A stretch of DNA of 64,000 nucleotides, taken from assembly GCA_963717695.1 (NCBI GenBank), contig CAVQWR010000006.1, positions 62,001-126,000 on the forward strand. The letters run 5' to 3'. Below are positions 27,470 to 38,663 of the stretch, in pieces; position 1 is the first letter of the stretch, and each line of letters begins with the position of its first letter. Source of the DNA: CAIWHR01 sp963717695. Lineage in GTDB: Bacteria > Pseudomonadota > Gammaproteobacteria > Burkholderiales > Casimicrobiaceae. Below the pieces are notes generated by a model that was not told the origin of the DNA, did not search any database, and was given only the letters and a program-made list of their open reading frames with translations. The position numbers were made by a program, and so were the translations under genes.

Positions 27470-28708
27470 TCAATGAACAACACTTTGCAGGGCACCCGGG
27501 CTGCGCGGGCCGGCCGGTAGCGAGCTGCTTTGCATGGGGTGCACATATTCGCGCTTCGGTGCGCAGCGTGTTCCGCATTCTCCCCTACCAGATCTGCCGC
27601 GGCACCAACCAAAGGTGAATTCGCCTGGAGTCGATAGTCCATGCGCGATGCCAATGGAACATCGCCGGGCTTCGGCCAAGACGTTGCCGGCGACGGTCCC
27701 ACGTCGCAGTCAAAATTCAGCGCGTGGGTGCCTACCAGGAGATTGTTGAGCCAACAAGACGTGATCCACTTTCCCACGCACGCGAACGAAATCACCTCCT
27801 CGCGGCAAGTCGTCGACGAACGTATTGCTCACGACGTAGAGCTCATTGCGCGGCCATCGATATCCCTCTGCGCCGAACGAGATCATGTCCTGATTTTCCG
27901 GGGTCGAGGCACTCTGCTCGATGATGTTGCCGATGACATACGCGATTCCGCCGCTCGGAAATTCCACTTCATAGCTCGAACGGGCCACCGATTTCGTCCG
28001 TGATCCGGTTGTTTTCGATGCGATTCTCCCTCGGCCCTTGTTTTGACGAGATGCCCGTAGGGCGCCGTGATGTATGTAGCTCTCCCGCAACGTGAACCTG
28101 CTGATCGTGCCCACATAGATCTGGTGTCCTATAGGATCGCCCGGCCGATGAACCCCTGCGACTGCATTGTCACGAAATTCCGACGCCTCAATTGTCAGTT
28201 CAGCAGATTGGTTGTTCCACGTTAAAAGGCCCATCTCGTTGCGCTCGAACAGACAGTTGCGCACTGTGAGACTGCCGCCCTCGTGGCGTATTCCGGCGCC
28301 ATTGTGATCCGCCACCTTTGCACCGGAGAATTCGAAATTCTCAATGACCACATTGTCGCCCTTGATGACCCAGATCGCCTTGTCTTCGGCGCTTTCATCC
28401 GATGTGCATGACGCGCGCGCGTCCGTGCAATGCCCGAATCGTGAGCCTGTCCTGCGTCCATGTTCCAACATCCCCAGGATAAGATAACCCGCATCGACCT
28501 CGACCACGTCCCCGTCCTGCGCAATTTTCGCCGCCTCCGCGATGGTCGTCACCGCGCGGTCCGGTCCGACGTGGATCACCGCGGCGCTCGGCCGGGCGGA
28601 ATCCGCCGCATGCCCGCTGCCCGCTGCACAAGCCCAGCCAAGAACGAGCAACCACGGGGAGAATCGTGTCGAACGCTTCTGCGCCTGCGGGGAGGTCGTC
28701 GGCTTCAA
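27470..28708 (-). CDS. Right-handed parallel beta-helix (pectate-lyase-like) secreted protein (frameshifted)
   Basis: A signal peptide (SPWLLVLGWACAAGSGHAADS) precedes repeated beta-helix turns: VIENFEFSGAKVADHNGAGI, SLTVRNCLFERNEMGLLTWN, LTIEASEFRDNAVAG and YVVSNTFVDDLPRGGDFVRV. The frame is open from 28708 to about 27790 and then continues in other frames (ALNFDCDVGPSPATSWPKPG and YRLQANSPLVGAA) to about 27470. Beta-helix proteins in polysaccharide loci are often lyases or epimerases acting on the polymer in the periplasm. No catalytic residues can be assigned here. It precedes the ligase-like gene on the same strand. Confidence 0.75.
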
Positions 28709-29506
28709 TCCGTCTTGGCCGCCGGCCCCTCGCGGCGCCCCGAAGGATCGGCGCCCTCGCCGGGCGGTGCCGTCGCGGGCGTTGCCTGGGGAAGGCTCTT
28801 GCGCTCGACCTTGCTCGGATCGCCGCCGAGCTCGGTCAGCAATACGCGAAGCTGTTTGTTATCGGGACTGTACGAGAGTCCCTCCTCGACCAGCTGCCTA
28901 GCGTTTGCCTTCAGTCCTGCCGACTTCAGATACATGGCCCACCGGAAGTACGCCGGCCAATAATCAGACTTCATCGCGCGGGCTCTGGCAAAGGACACGT
29001 TCGCTGCAGCCGGCTGCCTTGAGGTCAAGCTGTATCTCTCCCATCTTCGTGTAGATCTCGGGAAGCAGAATGAAGTCCGAAGGCGAGTTCTGGATCACGT
29101 AGCCCATGTCGTCGAGGGCCGTTTGCCGTTCAAACGCCTTGACATTCGGCGGGACCGACGGGCTTTGAAGGCGCATGAGATTGATCAGCGCCCAGCAATA
29201 GTGATGGATCGCCCAGAATCCCTTGCCCATGGCCGCAACCCATTTGGGCGCGTTGGGCGACATGCTGTCCTCGGTCCCGCCATACCCTCCGAAAGTGTTC
29301 GCATCTTTGCAGTACGCAGGGATCAGCGCCATTTCGGCGTCGGTAATGTACGGAGGCTTATTGCCGGTTGCGGATATGGAAAATACCGTAAGGCCGATCG
29401 CTATCATCGCGCTCGCGTATCTGACCGGCGGTCGAAGTCGAACGTGCTTGCTCGGCTTCGGAAAATACCGACGCACTGCATTGCTTGACATGACGTCTTT
29501 GTTCAT
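28705..29506 (-). CDS. TPR-containing secreted or membrane-anchored protein (frameshifted)
   Basis: The first part has an N-terminal hydrophobic segment (YASAMIAIGLTVFSISATG), then a Cys-containing region (LIPAYCKDANTFGG) and helical repeats (YVIQNSPSDFILLPEIYTKM). After a frame change near 29005 the second part continues with MKSDYWPAYFRWAMYLKSAG and LSYSPDNKQLRVLLTELGGD, a TPR pair, and a Pro-rich acidic tail. The total is about 267 codons. The start ATG 29506 (MNKDVMSS) is preferred over 29527. The 3' end overlaps the start of the beta-helix gene by four bases. The function is unknown; similar TPR proteins sit in betaproteobacterial exopolysaccharide loci. Confidence 0.7.
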
Positions 29507-29599
29507 GGCGACCTCTCGGTATTGCACCTCAAATTCATGCCGGTCAGTGGCTTGAATTCGAACCTTGGTATGCCGCGCCTCGACATTTGTTCCCGCAGA

Positions 29600-30989
29600 T
29601 CAGCGCTTCCGGATTCGACGTCGAGCCGCTCGCAGCATATCCTTCGCGAAACTCCAGCCGGCACTCGCGCCGGGCACGGGATCGGCCCAGCGCGCCAGCG
29701 CATAGAGCCTGCGACCTCGAATCATCCGCGCAGTTTCACGCACCGATTGTGCCGCATTTCGAATCCCCTTTCGCCAGCGGTCGGGCCCGGCGAACCCACC
29801 GACAACTCGTCGCGCGACGTCCAGGGCGAGTTCCCGCTCCGCCACCCAGAGATATCGCGACCCGGGAGTGTAAGCCGGTCGAACCGGCTCGGCAGCGAAT
29901 CCCAGCATGTCGCTATAGGCAAGCCAGCTGATGTTCACGCCCACCAGGGTGCCGAGCTCGTGCTGGTCCCAATGCCGCGGATTGATCTCGATCAGGTAAT
30001 AGGTTCCGCTCGCGTGGTCATGCTTGAATTCGACCTCGGCGATGCCGCTGTATCCGAACGCGTTCAGCAGCGCGAGCGTGGGCGCGACGATTGCCGAACA
30101 GTCGATGGCCTCGACCACCGAGCCGGTACCTACCAGGGGCGGGCTCTGCCGCAGCTTGCGTCCGGTGAAATGGCCATGGGACTTGCCGTCACGCCCGACA
30201 TAAATGCAGCAGACGACGATGTCCATGTCTTCGCCCGGGATGTACTCCTGTATCAGTAATTCCTGGGTGAACTCCTGCAGGCGGCCGAAGAGCCGGTCCA
30301 GCTCCTCGCGGCTCGCCACGATATAGGCCTTCTGCGCGCCCACCCTTTCCCAGACGCCCTTCTGCCGCCATTGAAACGCGAACCGCGGCTTGACGATGAC
30401 GGGGAATCGCATTGCGGCCGTCTCGAGGTCAAGTTCCTCGGCGGATGCGCAGCTTGCCGTGCGGGGAGTCGGGCAGGCCGAGCTTCGTCGCGACCTCGGC
30501 GAGCTCCAGCTTGTCCATCATGCGAAGAATCGGCGAATGGTCCGGCTGCGGCAACACGTAACGGGGTGCGAGCGTGTCGCGATACTGCTCGAGAAAGATG
30601 ACGTCGAAATCCCGAGTGGGGAAGAGCACGGGTTTGCACGGAAAGCCGTCGGCCGCCTTCAACAGGAAATCACGCAATGCCTCCGGCTCGTCCCGCCCAT
30701 TGGGCGCGTTCAGCACCCTGTCAAAGCAGCGGGATCGGGCACCGGGTATGTCCGTCTCCGACGTCAGGGCGACAATCGGGACGTGCCGGCCGCGCAGCGC
30801 GCGCGCTATCCCCACACCGCTGTAGTACGGATTCATCACGACGACCGGCGGCATGACGGCGGACGGCGCCGGCTGGGGCGCGGCGGTCGCTGACGCGGAC
30901 GGGACGGGTTGCGGGCGCACGGCTTCCGCGTCAGCGTGCTGCGCGGCGGACGTCTCGCCTTTCGGCGTCGATGCTAGGGGAATCCGCAT
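29600..30989 (-). CDS. ATP-grasp carboxylate-amine ligase-like protein (frameshifted)
   Basis: The N-terminal half (start ATG 30989) has VVMNPYYSGVGIARALRGRH and LFPTRDFDVIFLEQYRDTLA, the pre-ATP-grasp domain of carboxylate-amine ligases. After a frame change near 30430 the ATP-grasp core follows: FPVIVKPRFAFQW, ELLIQEYIPGEDMDIVV, GIAEVEFKHD and YLIEINPRHWDQHELG (metal-binding Glu and Asn). Such enzymes join a carboxylate to an amine through an acyl phosphate. The C-terminus is basic. The neighbours are a GNAT-like acyltransferase upstream (stop 3 bp before this ATG) and a TPR protein downstream, which suggests one operon. The substrate is not predictable. Confidence 0.82.
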
Positions 30990-30991
30990 TG

Positions 30992-32185
30992 TCAGGCTCG
31001 CCGTGCGCGACGCAACCGCCGCCACACCAACTCGGGCAGCAGCCGCTTGGCCGTCACGACGACTCGCTCGTGCAACGCGGGTGCATTGAAATAGAGCCAG
31101 CCCCGCATCGTCTTCCGGGAAATGACGAGGTGAACCATGCTCCCCTGCTTCGCACCCCAATCCTCCTTGTGCCGCGAAAAGCCGCCGAGAAAATCATACC
31201 GCGTCGCTCCGGCAGCGATCGAGATGCCGGATCACGGCTGCGCGCAATACCTGCCCATAGCTCGCCGTCGGATCAGAAACGTCGAAGCCCTCCTGCAGCA
31301 GATAGGTCGTACCGCCCGTTCCGAAGCAAAGCTGATGCGCGACATATTCGCTGCCACGGCGGAGGGAGTACAGGCGCAGCCAGCCGTTGCGCGCAAATCT
31401 CGGCGCGAAATGCGCATAGAAAAGACGCTTGGCGCTTGCGCCGAACACGCCGCGCTGACCCGCCGCACCCCAGCGGCGCTGATGCAGGGCGAAGAGCGAG
31501 CGAAGGCGCGTCCGGGGAGCTCACGCGGCGTGCACTGGGTGTCGAAGTCAAGCTCGGCCCCGTCCACGCCTCGCAACGACGATCGGATCCTGGTCCGGAA
31601 GCGCGATTGCCGTGCCTCCAGGAACTCGCCGAACGTGGGCGGCAGATCCAGCACGGCACACGCCGAGGCCTCGGCTCGAATAGACATGTCGAGATTTCGG
31701 GCAAGGTCGTGCAGCGCTTGCACCAGCGCTGAGCCTGCCGTGATTTCACGAAGCGCAAGCGCATCCCAGCCGCGCTCGCGATGCAGCCATTGCTCAAATT
31801 GCTGCATCACAGCTGCCTGCATAACCGGATCCGACAGCAGCCCGAGATGATCGGAATCGAAGCTTCCGTCTCCGATGAAACGCAGGACTCTGCACGGCAT
31901 CCCGAACGTCGCGCCGGTTTCCACTCCGAGGTAGAGCGGCACGATTCCGGTCAGCGAGCCGTCGATGCGGACCAGCAGAATTCGCATCTGCCGACCGGCG
32001 CCGTACGCCTGCCACCAGCTATACAGCCATTCCCAGGTGTTGAAAGGAGTGGCACCGTCGCAGCGAGCAAGCAGCTGTTGCCAGTCGGTCCGCAGCGACC
32101 GGAATCCCGCAACATCGCGTACGCACTCCACGCCCGTCGCGGCCGTCGTGCGGGGCTCGCGAAGCGAGGCCGGTTCAGCCGTCAT
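30992..32185 (-). CDS. GNAT/FemAB-like acyltransferase (BcsL/CelD type, frameshifted)
   Basis: The start MTAEPASLREP (32185) leads into FRSLRTDWQQLLARCDGATP and FNTWEWLYSWWQAYG, the opening of the CelD/BcsL-like acetyltransferase family found in polysaccharide loci. The frame changes near 31490 into GASAKRLFYAHFAPRFARNG and VAHQLCFGTGGTTYLLQEGF, and near 31200 into RYDFLGGFSRHKEDWGAKQG, the usual C-terminal 'DFLxG...K..WG' pattern. The stop is at 30992-30994, immediately before the ATP-grasp start. The protein is about 398 codons. It probably transfers an acyl or aminoacyl group to a sugar or lipid precursor. Confidence 0.8.
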
Positions 32186-32321
32186 TGGAAGGTCGGAATG
32201 GGCAGCGCACTGCGCCCGCCATGCCAATCCCGGAGGAAATACGGCGTGCCGAACCAGGGCTCCGAGGTTTGCCGCGTCCCAATCCGGCGAACGGAGGGGA
32301 CACCGGCATCGCGGCATCCGG

Positions 32322-33768
32322 TCACTGCGCCCGCATCGACTTCAGCTTGTTGACCCACTGCCGCGGAGATGTCGTCCAGACCTTGCGCAGAAACGCGGCC
32401 GGAGACCGTCTCACCATCTCCTTGACGAAGGCGCCGCTGACGCAGTTTGGGGGATCAGCGGCGTCAGGTCGACATCGCCCGCTTCCATTGTCGTAAAGAC
32501 ATCGTCGAGAACCGCGAGCGCCATGTCGATCTCGGTCGTCGAGATGATCAGCGGGGGGATGATGCGCAGAACCGGCTCGAAATAGGTGAACGTGAGGTGA
32601 ACCCCCTTGCGCTCGCAGAGCATCGCCGCCTTGAATGCGAGGGCGGGATGCTCGACGGCCGCGGGGTCGAGCTCGATGCCTATCATCAGGCCGCGACCGC
32701 GTACATCCGCCACCACACGATGTTCTGTTTCAGGCGGTCGAGTCCCGCCAAAAAGTACTCACCCATCGCGCGGCTGTGCGCAACGAGGCCTTCACGCTCG
32801 ACGGTGTCGATCACGGCAAGCACGGCGGCGGCGGCGAGCGGATCGTTCTGGTGACTGGACAGGTGCGTGAAAGCCGGCTTTGAGCTCGTTCGCGATGGTA
32901 TCGTTCACGATGACCGCCGCCACCGGATAGCCATTGCCAGCCGTCTTCGACACCACGAGGATGTCGGGCACAATGCCGTGATTCTGGATGTCGAACCATT
33001 GCCCGCAACGCCCGAAGCCGGTCTGCGCCTCGTCAACGATCAGCAGGATGCCGAGTGATTTCGTGACGTCGCGAAGCCTTTGCAGGTAATCGGTCGGCGG
33101 ATAAATCATGCCGCCCGCCGACACGATCGGCTCGACGATGACGGCGGCCGTGTTGTCGAGCTGGCTGGAGACATATTCCAGCGACGCATCGAGACACGCG
33201 GTATTGCACGAGGGATGGGTCAGGCGCAACGGACAGTGATTGCAGCTAGGCGTCAGCAGCTTGAACTGGTTCGCCGGGCTTGGCTGGAAATCGGTCTTGC
33301 CTGGGTGATCGGAAATCGAGCTGAGGTTGTGCGTCGCCAGCGAAATCCCGTAGTAGCCGCGCGTGAAGCCCAGCATCCCGGTTCTGCCGGTCACGGACTT
33401 TGCGATGCGCATCGCGCACTCGTTCGCTTCCGATCCGGTGGAAAGCAGGATGACCTTGTTGAGATCCCCTGGCGCCACTTCCGCGAGTCGCAACGCTGCC
33501 CGCATCACTTCCGGCGAAACGTACTGGTCGGCGAGGTGAACGACCCTTGCAGCCTGCTCCTGCAGATTCGCGACGAAGACCGGGTTGCTGTGACCTAGAA
33601 TGCTGCAGAACTGGCCGGCGGCAAGGTCAAGGATGCGCTGGCCGTCGGCGTCTATCAGGAAGCAGCCCTCGCCGCGCACGATGACGCTATCCATGAATGG
33701 CTGGACAAGGAGAAGGTGTCACCCGATTCGCGCCAGGTCCGGAGGTTGTTGCTGTCGGCGATTTGCAT
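32322..33768 (-). CDS. Class III (PLP-dependent) aminotransferase (frameshifted)
   Basis: The core reads VRGEGCFLIDADGQRILDLA, LLSTGSEANECAMRIAKSVT, AAVIVEPIVSAGGMIYP, LLIVDEAQTGFGRCG (cofactor Asp) and VVSKTAGNGYPVAAV with the Schiff-base lysine. The N-terminus probably starts at ATG 33768 (MQIADSNNLRTW) and shifts frame near 33725. Further breaks near 32855, 32700 and 32450 lead to RGRGLMIGIELDPAAVEHPA and the C-terminal WTTSPRQWVNKLKSM, stop at 32322-32324. The family moves an omega-amino group of small amines or acts as an amino-acid racemase or aminomutase; the exact reaction is not predictable. It is the first gene of the leftward operon with the GNAT and ATP-grasp genes. Confidence 0.83.
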
Positions 33769-34164
33769 TCGTTCGATTCCGCAGAAAACGGCTGGCCAAT
33801 CGCAGAAAGGCCGATTGGTGTATTTGATTATAGAATAAACAAAGCGCGAACCATGAAAGCTCGCCGTGTCCGTGCGGCCTGTGCGACTGAGCTGCCAGGT
33901 CCTTTCGTCGACGCGTCGAGTCCGGCCGCCGCATTCATCGGGGTCGGAATTCATCCAGATCCCACATTGAAACGTGAGCAAGTCTGTTGCCTACACCTCC
34001 GCCAAAAATTCTTCAAGCGCAGTTTCCCGGAAACTCCGTGGAGAGCATCCCTCGCCCGATCCCGCACCTTCCGGGTGTGAAATCGGAACGCCCATCGGAC
34101 GAACGATCCGCTCCATGTCTCAGATGAAGAACTCCCATCCCGTCGATTGCGGCCGAAGCGCGCG
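33769..34164. other. Divergent intergenic region, aminotransferase/flippase
   Basis: This 396 bp gap separates the leftward and rightward glycan operons. A minus-strand TATAAT (33832-33827) lies about 60 bases upstream of the aminotransferase start inside an AT-rich patch, but without a clear -35. I could not recognise a promoter for the rightward operon. Confidence 0.4.
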
Positions 34165-35616
34165 ATGAACTCGGTCCGCCGATCGCTGGCTTACACGTTT
34201 GCCGAGGGATATCTCACGGTAGGATTGCAGCTCCTAGGCACGCTCTTTCTGGCGCGCCTGCTGACGCCGACGGAAACCGGGAGTCTGGGCAGTTGCCGCG
34301 GTGTTTGCCGCGATCGCAAGCAATTTTCGCGACTTCGGAGTTGGCGAGTACCTGATCCAGGAGAAGGATCTCACCGATCAGAAGCTTCGTGCCGCGCTCA
34401 GTGTCAACATCATCGTTTCGTGGCTGATGGCAGCCATCCTTCTAGCCTGCAGCGGAATGATAGCGGCTTTCTATGCGGAACCCGGCATCGCGAAAATCAT
34501 GCGCGTACAGGCGTGCAATTTCTTTTTGATCCCCTTCGGCGCGGTCACGTTCGCCTATTTCCGACGCAACCTGAATTACCGACCGTTCTTTCTGGGCGTC
34601 GCTTCTCAGCAACATCACGACGTTCATCGTGTCGCTTTCCTGTGCATTTGCAGGTCTCGGATACATGAGCCTTGCCTGGTCGTCATTATCCGGAGTGATC
34701 GTTTCCGTGGTCGTAGCAACGGTCATGCGCCCGAAGGAACTTCCTCGCCTGCCCGGAACGGTGGGCTTGCGCGCAGTACTTCATTTCGGCAAGCACGCCA
34801 CCGGTATCTATCTCTTCGGGCAGATTGGAAAAAGCGCCCCAGAACTCATTATCGGTCGCTTGCTCGGCATGGCGCCGGTCGCATTCTTCAGCCGCGCCAA
34901 CGGACTGGGCGAACTATTTCAACGTACTGTGATGCGTGCCGTGCTCCCCGTTTGCCTCCCCGACTTTGCCAAGGAATCTAACAACGGTGAAAAATATTTG
35001 GAGCGGCTATCTGCGGACCGTATCTTATATTATGGCGTCGGTTGGCCATTCTTCGCGTTTCTCTCGGCTATGGCCTTTTCGGCTGTTCGCATCATTTATG
35101 GCACGCAGTGGCATGCATCTGTGCCCCTGGCGCGAGTCCTGTGCGTCGTCGCTGCGGTCGAGGTTGCATACCTGCTGGCGACAGAAGTGCTGATTGCGAA
35201 CGGAGACGTCCGCGCAGCCCACCACCTCCAATTTGCGAACAATCCGCCCAATAGTCGGCCTTCTAGCGGCCATCCCGTTCGGCCTTATCGGAGCATGCTG
35301 GGGCCTCCTGGCAGCGGCCTGCGCTGGCGGCGCCTTGGCGCATCGGATGTTGGCCTCGAGGATCGGGTTGACGCTAAAACAACTGGTACGAACCTGCGCG
35401 CCTAGTCTTGCCGTCGCCGTAATCAGCGCCTTTCCGGCAATTCTGTGGGCCAACATAGGTGACATTGGCGAAAACAACTATGTGACCGCTCTGGTGGGGA
35501 CCGGCGTTTGCGGAGGCGTCCTTCGGCTGGGGTCGCTTCGTTATCTCAAACATCCTTTGTGGGCAGAAATCCAAAACCTCAAAACGCGGATTTGGCGCCA
35601 CGGCAAACGAGATTGA
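34165..35616 (+). CDS. Wzx-like oligosaccharide flippase (frameshifted)
   Basis: Start ATG 34165 gives MNSVRRSLAYTFAEGYLTVG, and the protein continues with GVGEYLIQEKDLTDQKLRAA, ILLACSGMIAAFYAEP, FARLP-type loops (VTFAYFRRNLNYRPFFLGV) and repeated pairs of helices to LGSLRYLKHPLWAEIQNLKT. This is the PST/MOP superfamily layout of 12 or more helices that move undecaprenyl-linked repeat units across the inner membrane. Frame changes lie near 34290, 34605 and 35225. It is the first gene of the rightward operon. Confidence 0.82.
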
Positions 35617-35761
35617 CATCCGTCAGGACTTCGGCCGAAGTACCATTTGCCTCTGGGTAGATTCGATCGATACATCCCGACACGAACCGCGCGGTCATTA
35701 CTTGCCGCATCGAGGGACTTTCCGTTGTGGCATGTTTGCCGCCTGAATCTTGTTTTCGAAC

Positions 35762-36569
35762 ATGTCCACTGAGATCTCACTTCTCAAGCACCAAGGGGCC
35801 GCCTATCGCCCGCGTCCTGGCGCGGGCGTCGTCTTGATGACCGCAACGCTGTCCCCACCGGCCGCTGCCATAGCAAGGCTGACCCGCAGGTCCGACTTCG
35901 CGACTATTGTGAGGCCTTGAAGTTTCATATGAGACTTCCAAGCAGTCAGTTCGATCGAATAGTTCTGGCCGACAACTCGGCATCCGACCTGACGCCAATA
36001 CTACATTCGGCCATGCGTGAGCAAAGCGATAAGGCAATTGAACTGCTGAGCTTCCAGGCAAACGACCATCCGCCTTCGATGGGCAAGGCTTATGGTGAAT
36101 TCCGGCTTCTCGATACGGCGCTGGCGCATTCCCAGCTGATCGGGCCACGGGATCGGGTCTGGAAGACGACTGGACGCCTCCGATGCCTCAACCTGGACCG
36201 TTTGGATCAGGCAATTGTCGGAGATGTGGATCTGGCGTGCGACCTGCACAACGTGCCGTTTATAGGCTCCGGCAAGCGAGTCGGGGGTGAGATGATGGAC
36301 CTCCGGCTCTTCGCATTTCGCAGGGAATTCTACGAGTGCGCAATTCGCGGCCGTTGGCAGGCTGCGGGATCGCAATTTGACGCCCGGTTCATGTATAACC
36401 TCGCCATGGAGTCGTCAGCCCAGTGGCGCGTGATGCCGAGATTTCCGCTTCAGCCCTTCATCAGTGGTATCAGCGGCGAACGCAGCGCGACTACCTCAGT
36501 GCCTCTCAACGAACAAAAGACACTATCCGCGGCATCTTTCGCCGACTGGCACCGCGCCTATGGATATAG
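35762..36569 (+). CDS. Glycosyltransferase-like protein of unknown family (frameshifted)
   Basis: The N-terminus MSTEISLLKHQGAAYRPRPG and GAGVVLMTATLSPPAAAIAR is followed, after a frame change near 35890, by DYCEALKFHMRL, FDRIVLADNSASDLTPILHS, FQANDHPPSMGKAYGEFRLL and DRVWKTTGRLRCLNLDRL. The second half has DVDLACDL and MMDLRLFAFRREFYECAIRG. The 'K(T/V)TGR' and 'D.D...DL' segments recall GT-A transferases acting on polysaccharide, but I cannot name the family. A second frame change near 36465 gives the end RTKDTIRGIFRRLAPRLWI, with TAG at 36567-36569 overlapping the next start. The total is about 269 codons. Confidence 0.55.
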
Positions 36570-37511
36570 CGCATTCCAACCCCGCGATTACCTCCATCAT
36601 CGAAGCGTTGGGTGCCAACGTCTTCGCGCTCGACGGCATTGTTGCTCGCCGCGTCAACTCGCGTATCTGCCGTGCGAGTGGAAATGGCCGCGTCATTGCG
36701 ATCAAGGAGTGCTTCGAGCCAGCGACGATTACGCCCGATCCGTCGACCGCCGAGCGGGAGTACATGGCGCTAAGCGCAATAGCGCGCGCGTCACTACCAC
36801 GGATCAGCCGCCAATTGCTCCGTTGCCTCTGGCGCTTTGTCGCGAGTACGGTGTGTACGCGATGACATGGGTTGCGGGCCGCCCGCTGACGGGAGTCATA
36901 CTCGCCCCGACGACTCCGTCGAACGGGCACGTGCATTAGGCGCGGCGGCTGGTCACTGGCTGCGCTGCCTTCACGGCTTACGGCCGCTGCAACCTCGGCG
37001 AAGCGACTTTGAGGCAAAGGCAAGCACGGTGGAGCAGATCGCGCAGCCAATCGACGGCGGGACCCACTGATTCATTGCGCTGTGGAGAGTCTGATAAAGC
37101 GCGCCACCGGAAGCGGCGGCGCAGTTGTTGCCGGCAAGCTGGATCCGGTGACATGAAGAGCGACAATCTGCTGATCGACCGTCATCAGGTGACAGGGCTC
37201 GACGTCCAGCTCCGCCACGAGAATACAGTTGTGTATGACCTCGCGCCGTTTCTGAATCATTTGCGGTTGCTCCGGTGGACCCCGAGCGGCCTGTGGCAAG
37301 GGAAGAAGCTGCGGTGTGCGCGGACGCATTCGTGGGGGCCTATGGCCCGGAAGCGTCGGCTGGCGGTTGCCGATCGCATGGCTTCGGTCCTACCTTCTGA
37401 TCCAACTCTTCGATCTTTCCCGCGACTCATCGCTGGTGCGAGGTCGATCGAGCTTGGACCATTCTCGATGAGCTCGCCAGCGCCATCGATGACCTGGGGC
37501 GTGGTCAATGA
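36560..37511 (+). CDS. APH/choline-kinase-like phosphotransferase (frameshifted)
   Basis: Start ATG 36560 (MDIAHSNPAITSIIEALGAN) lies inside the end of the preceding gene. The kinase-like fold is visible as VIAIKECFEP (lysine of the ATP site), YGVYAMTWVAGRPLT, HWLRCLHGLRPL, GDMKSDNLLIDRHQVTGLDV (catalytic loop; usually H-G-D-x-K-x-x-N) and NTVVYDLAPFLNHL. Frame changes occur near 36800, 36890, 37075, 37140 and 37300. The end TILDELASAIDDLGRGQ stops at 37509-37511. It may phosphorylate a sugar or a choline-like head group; the substrate is unknown. Confidence 0.65.
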
Positions 37512-38638
37512 GACACCTGGCGATTCAGTGCCTCCTGATCTAACATCACCCTCCCCGGCGCGGCCGCCCGCGTCTACGCCAGAACGTGGAGCCAAGAGCT
37601 TGAAGCGCCTGACGGAAATCGACGCGTTGAGAGGGTTGGCCGCTGCGGCGGTCGCTCATGGCGTTCCACTACACGTTCAAGTACGACGAGCTGTACCACT
37701 TCACGGAACCGGCACCGTTCCAGGCGCCATGGGGGTATCTCTGCGTCAACCTGTTCTTCGTGATCAGCGGGTTCGTGATATTCATGACCCTCGATCGCAC
37801 GCGGGTGCCGCTGGACTTCGTGGTCTCCCGGGTCAGTCGGCTGTTTCCCGCGTATTGGGCCGCGATTGTCCTCACGATGCTCGTCACGCATTGGCTGGGA
37901 CTCCCCGGCAAGGAAGTGTCGTGGCAACACTCGTCGCGCTCCTCAACCTTCCGATGATTCAGCAGTTGTTCTCAATTCCGCTCGTGGACGGAGTCTATTG
38001 GACGCTGCTCGTGGAGCTTCTGTTCTACGTCCTTGCATTTACTCTTTTCATCACTCGTCTCTTGCAGCGTGTCCTTACCGTGCTCGGCGCATTGCTCACT
38101 CTTCGCCTCGTCTATTGGGCATTCGCGGCGTTCGCTCACGTGGGACTGGCCGTGGCGAATCGGTGAACTGCTCATTCTTCTCCACTACATCCCGTTTTTT
38201 GCACTGGGAATCGTCGCGTACCGCCAGACGCGGGGCTCCTCGGGATCCCGCATCGGAAACATATCAATGGCGATCTTCGCCGTGGCCGTCCTTGGGGTAA
38301 CCGATTCGCTGCTGATCGCGCTTGTCGGCGCTACTTGCTTCCTTGCCGTCTGGTCTGCGGCGACCGGTAGGCTACCGTTTCTTCAGCTTCGGCTGTTCGT
38401 GTGGCTCGGTACCATTTCCTATCCCCTCTATCTGCTCCACGAGAACATCGGATGGGCAATGTTGAGGCAGCTTCAACTCCACGGCTGGACAACGTCGCCC
38501 GCCTTGGCATTGACCTCGGCTCTTATGCTGACGCTCGCAACTGCTGTTTGCTACGGTATTGAGCGTCCGGCCATGACCGCCATACGGCGCAAATACAAAT
38601 TGTCGCGCGCGCACCCGCCGAGGCCCGCCGTGTCCTGA
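37501..38638 (+). CDS. Acyltransferase family 3 (OafA-like) membrane O-acyltransferase (frameshifted)
   Basis: The signature RLTEIDALRGLAAAAV opens the protein and is followed by HYTFKYDEL, GVNLFF-type WGYLCVNLFFVISGFVIFMT and VSRVSRLFPAYWAAIVLTML, all typical of the acyltransferase-3 family that adds O-acyl groups to exported glycans. Ten or so helices run to LGTISYPLYLLHENIGWAML and a basic tail. Frame changes are near 37655, 37920 and 38160. The start is unresolved: GTG 37501 is in frame, and a TTG at about 37600 is closer to the domain. Confidence 0.82.
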
Positions 38639-38663
38639 CTCCAGGCACAAGGACGAACGCGTT

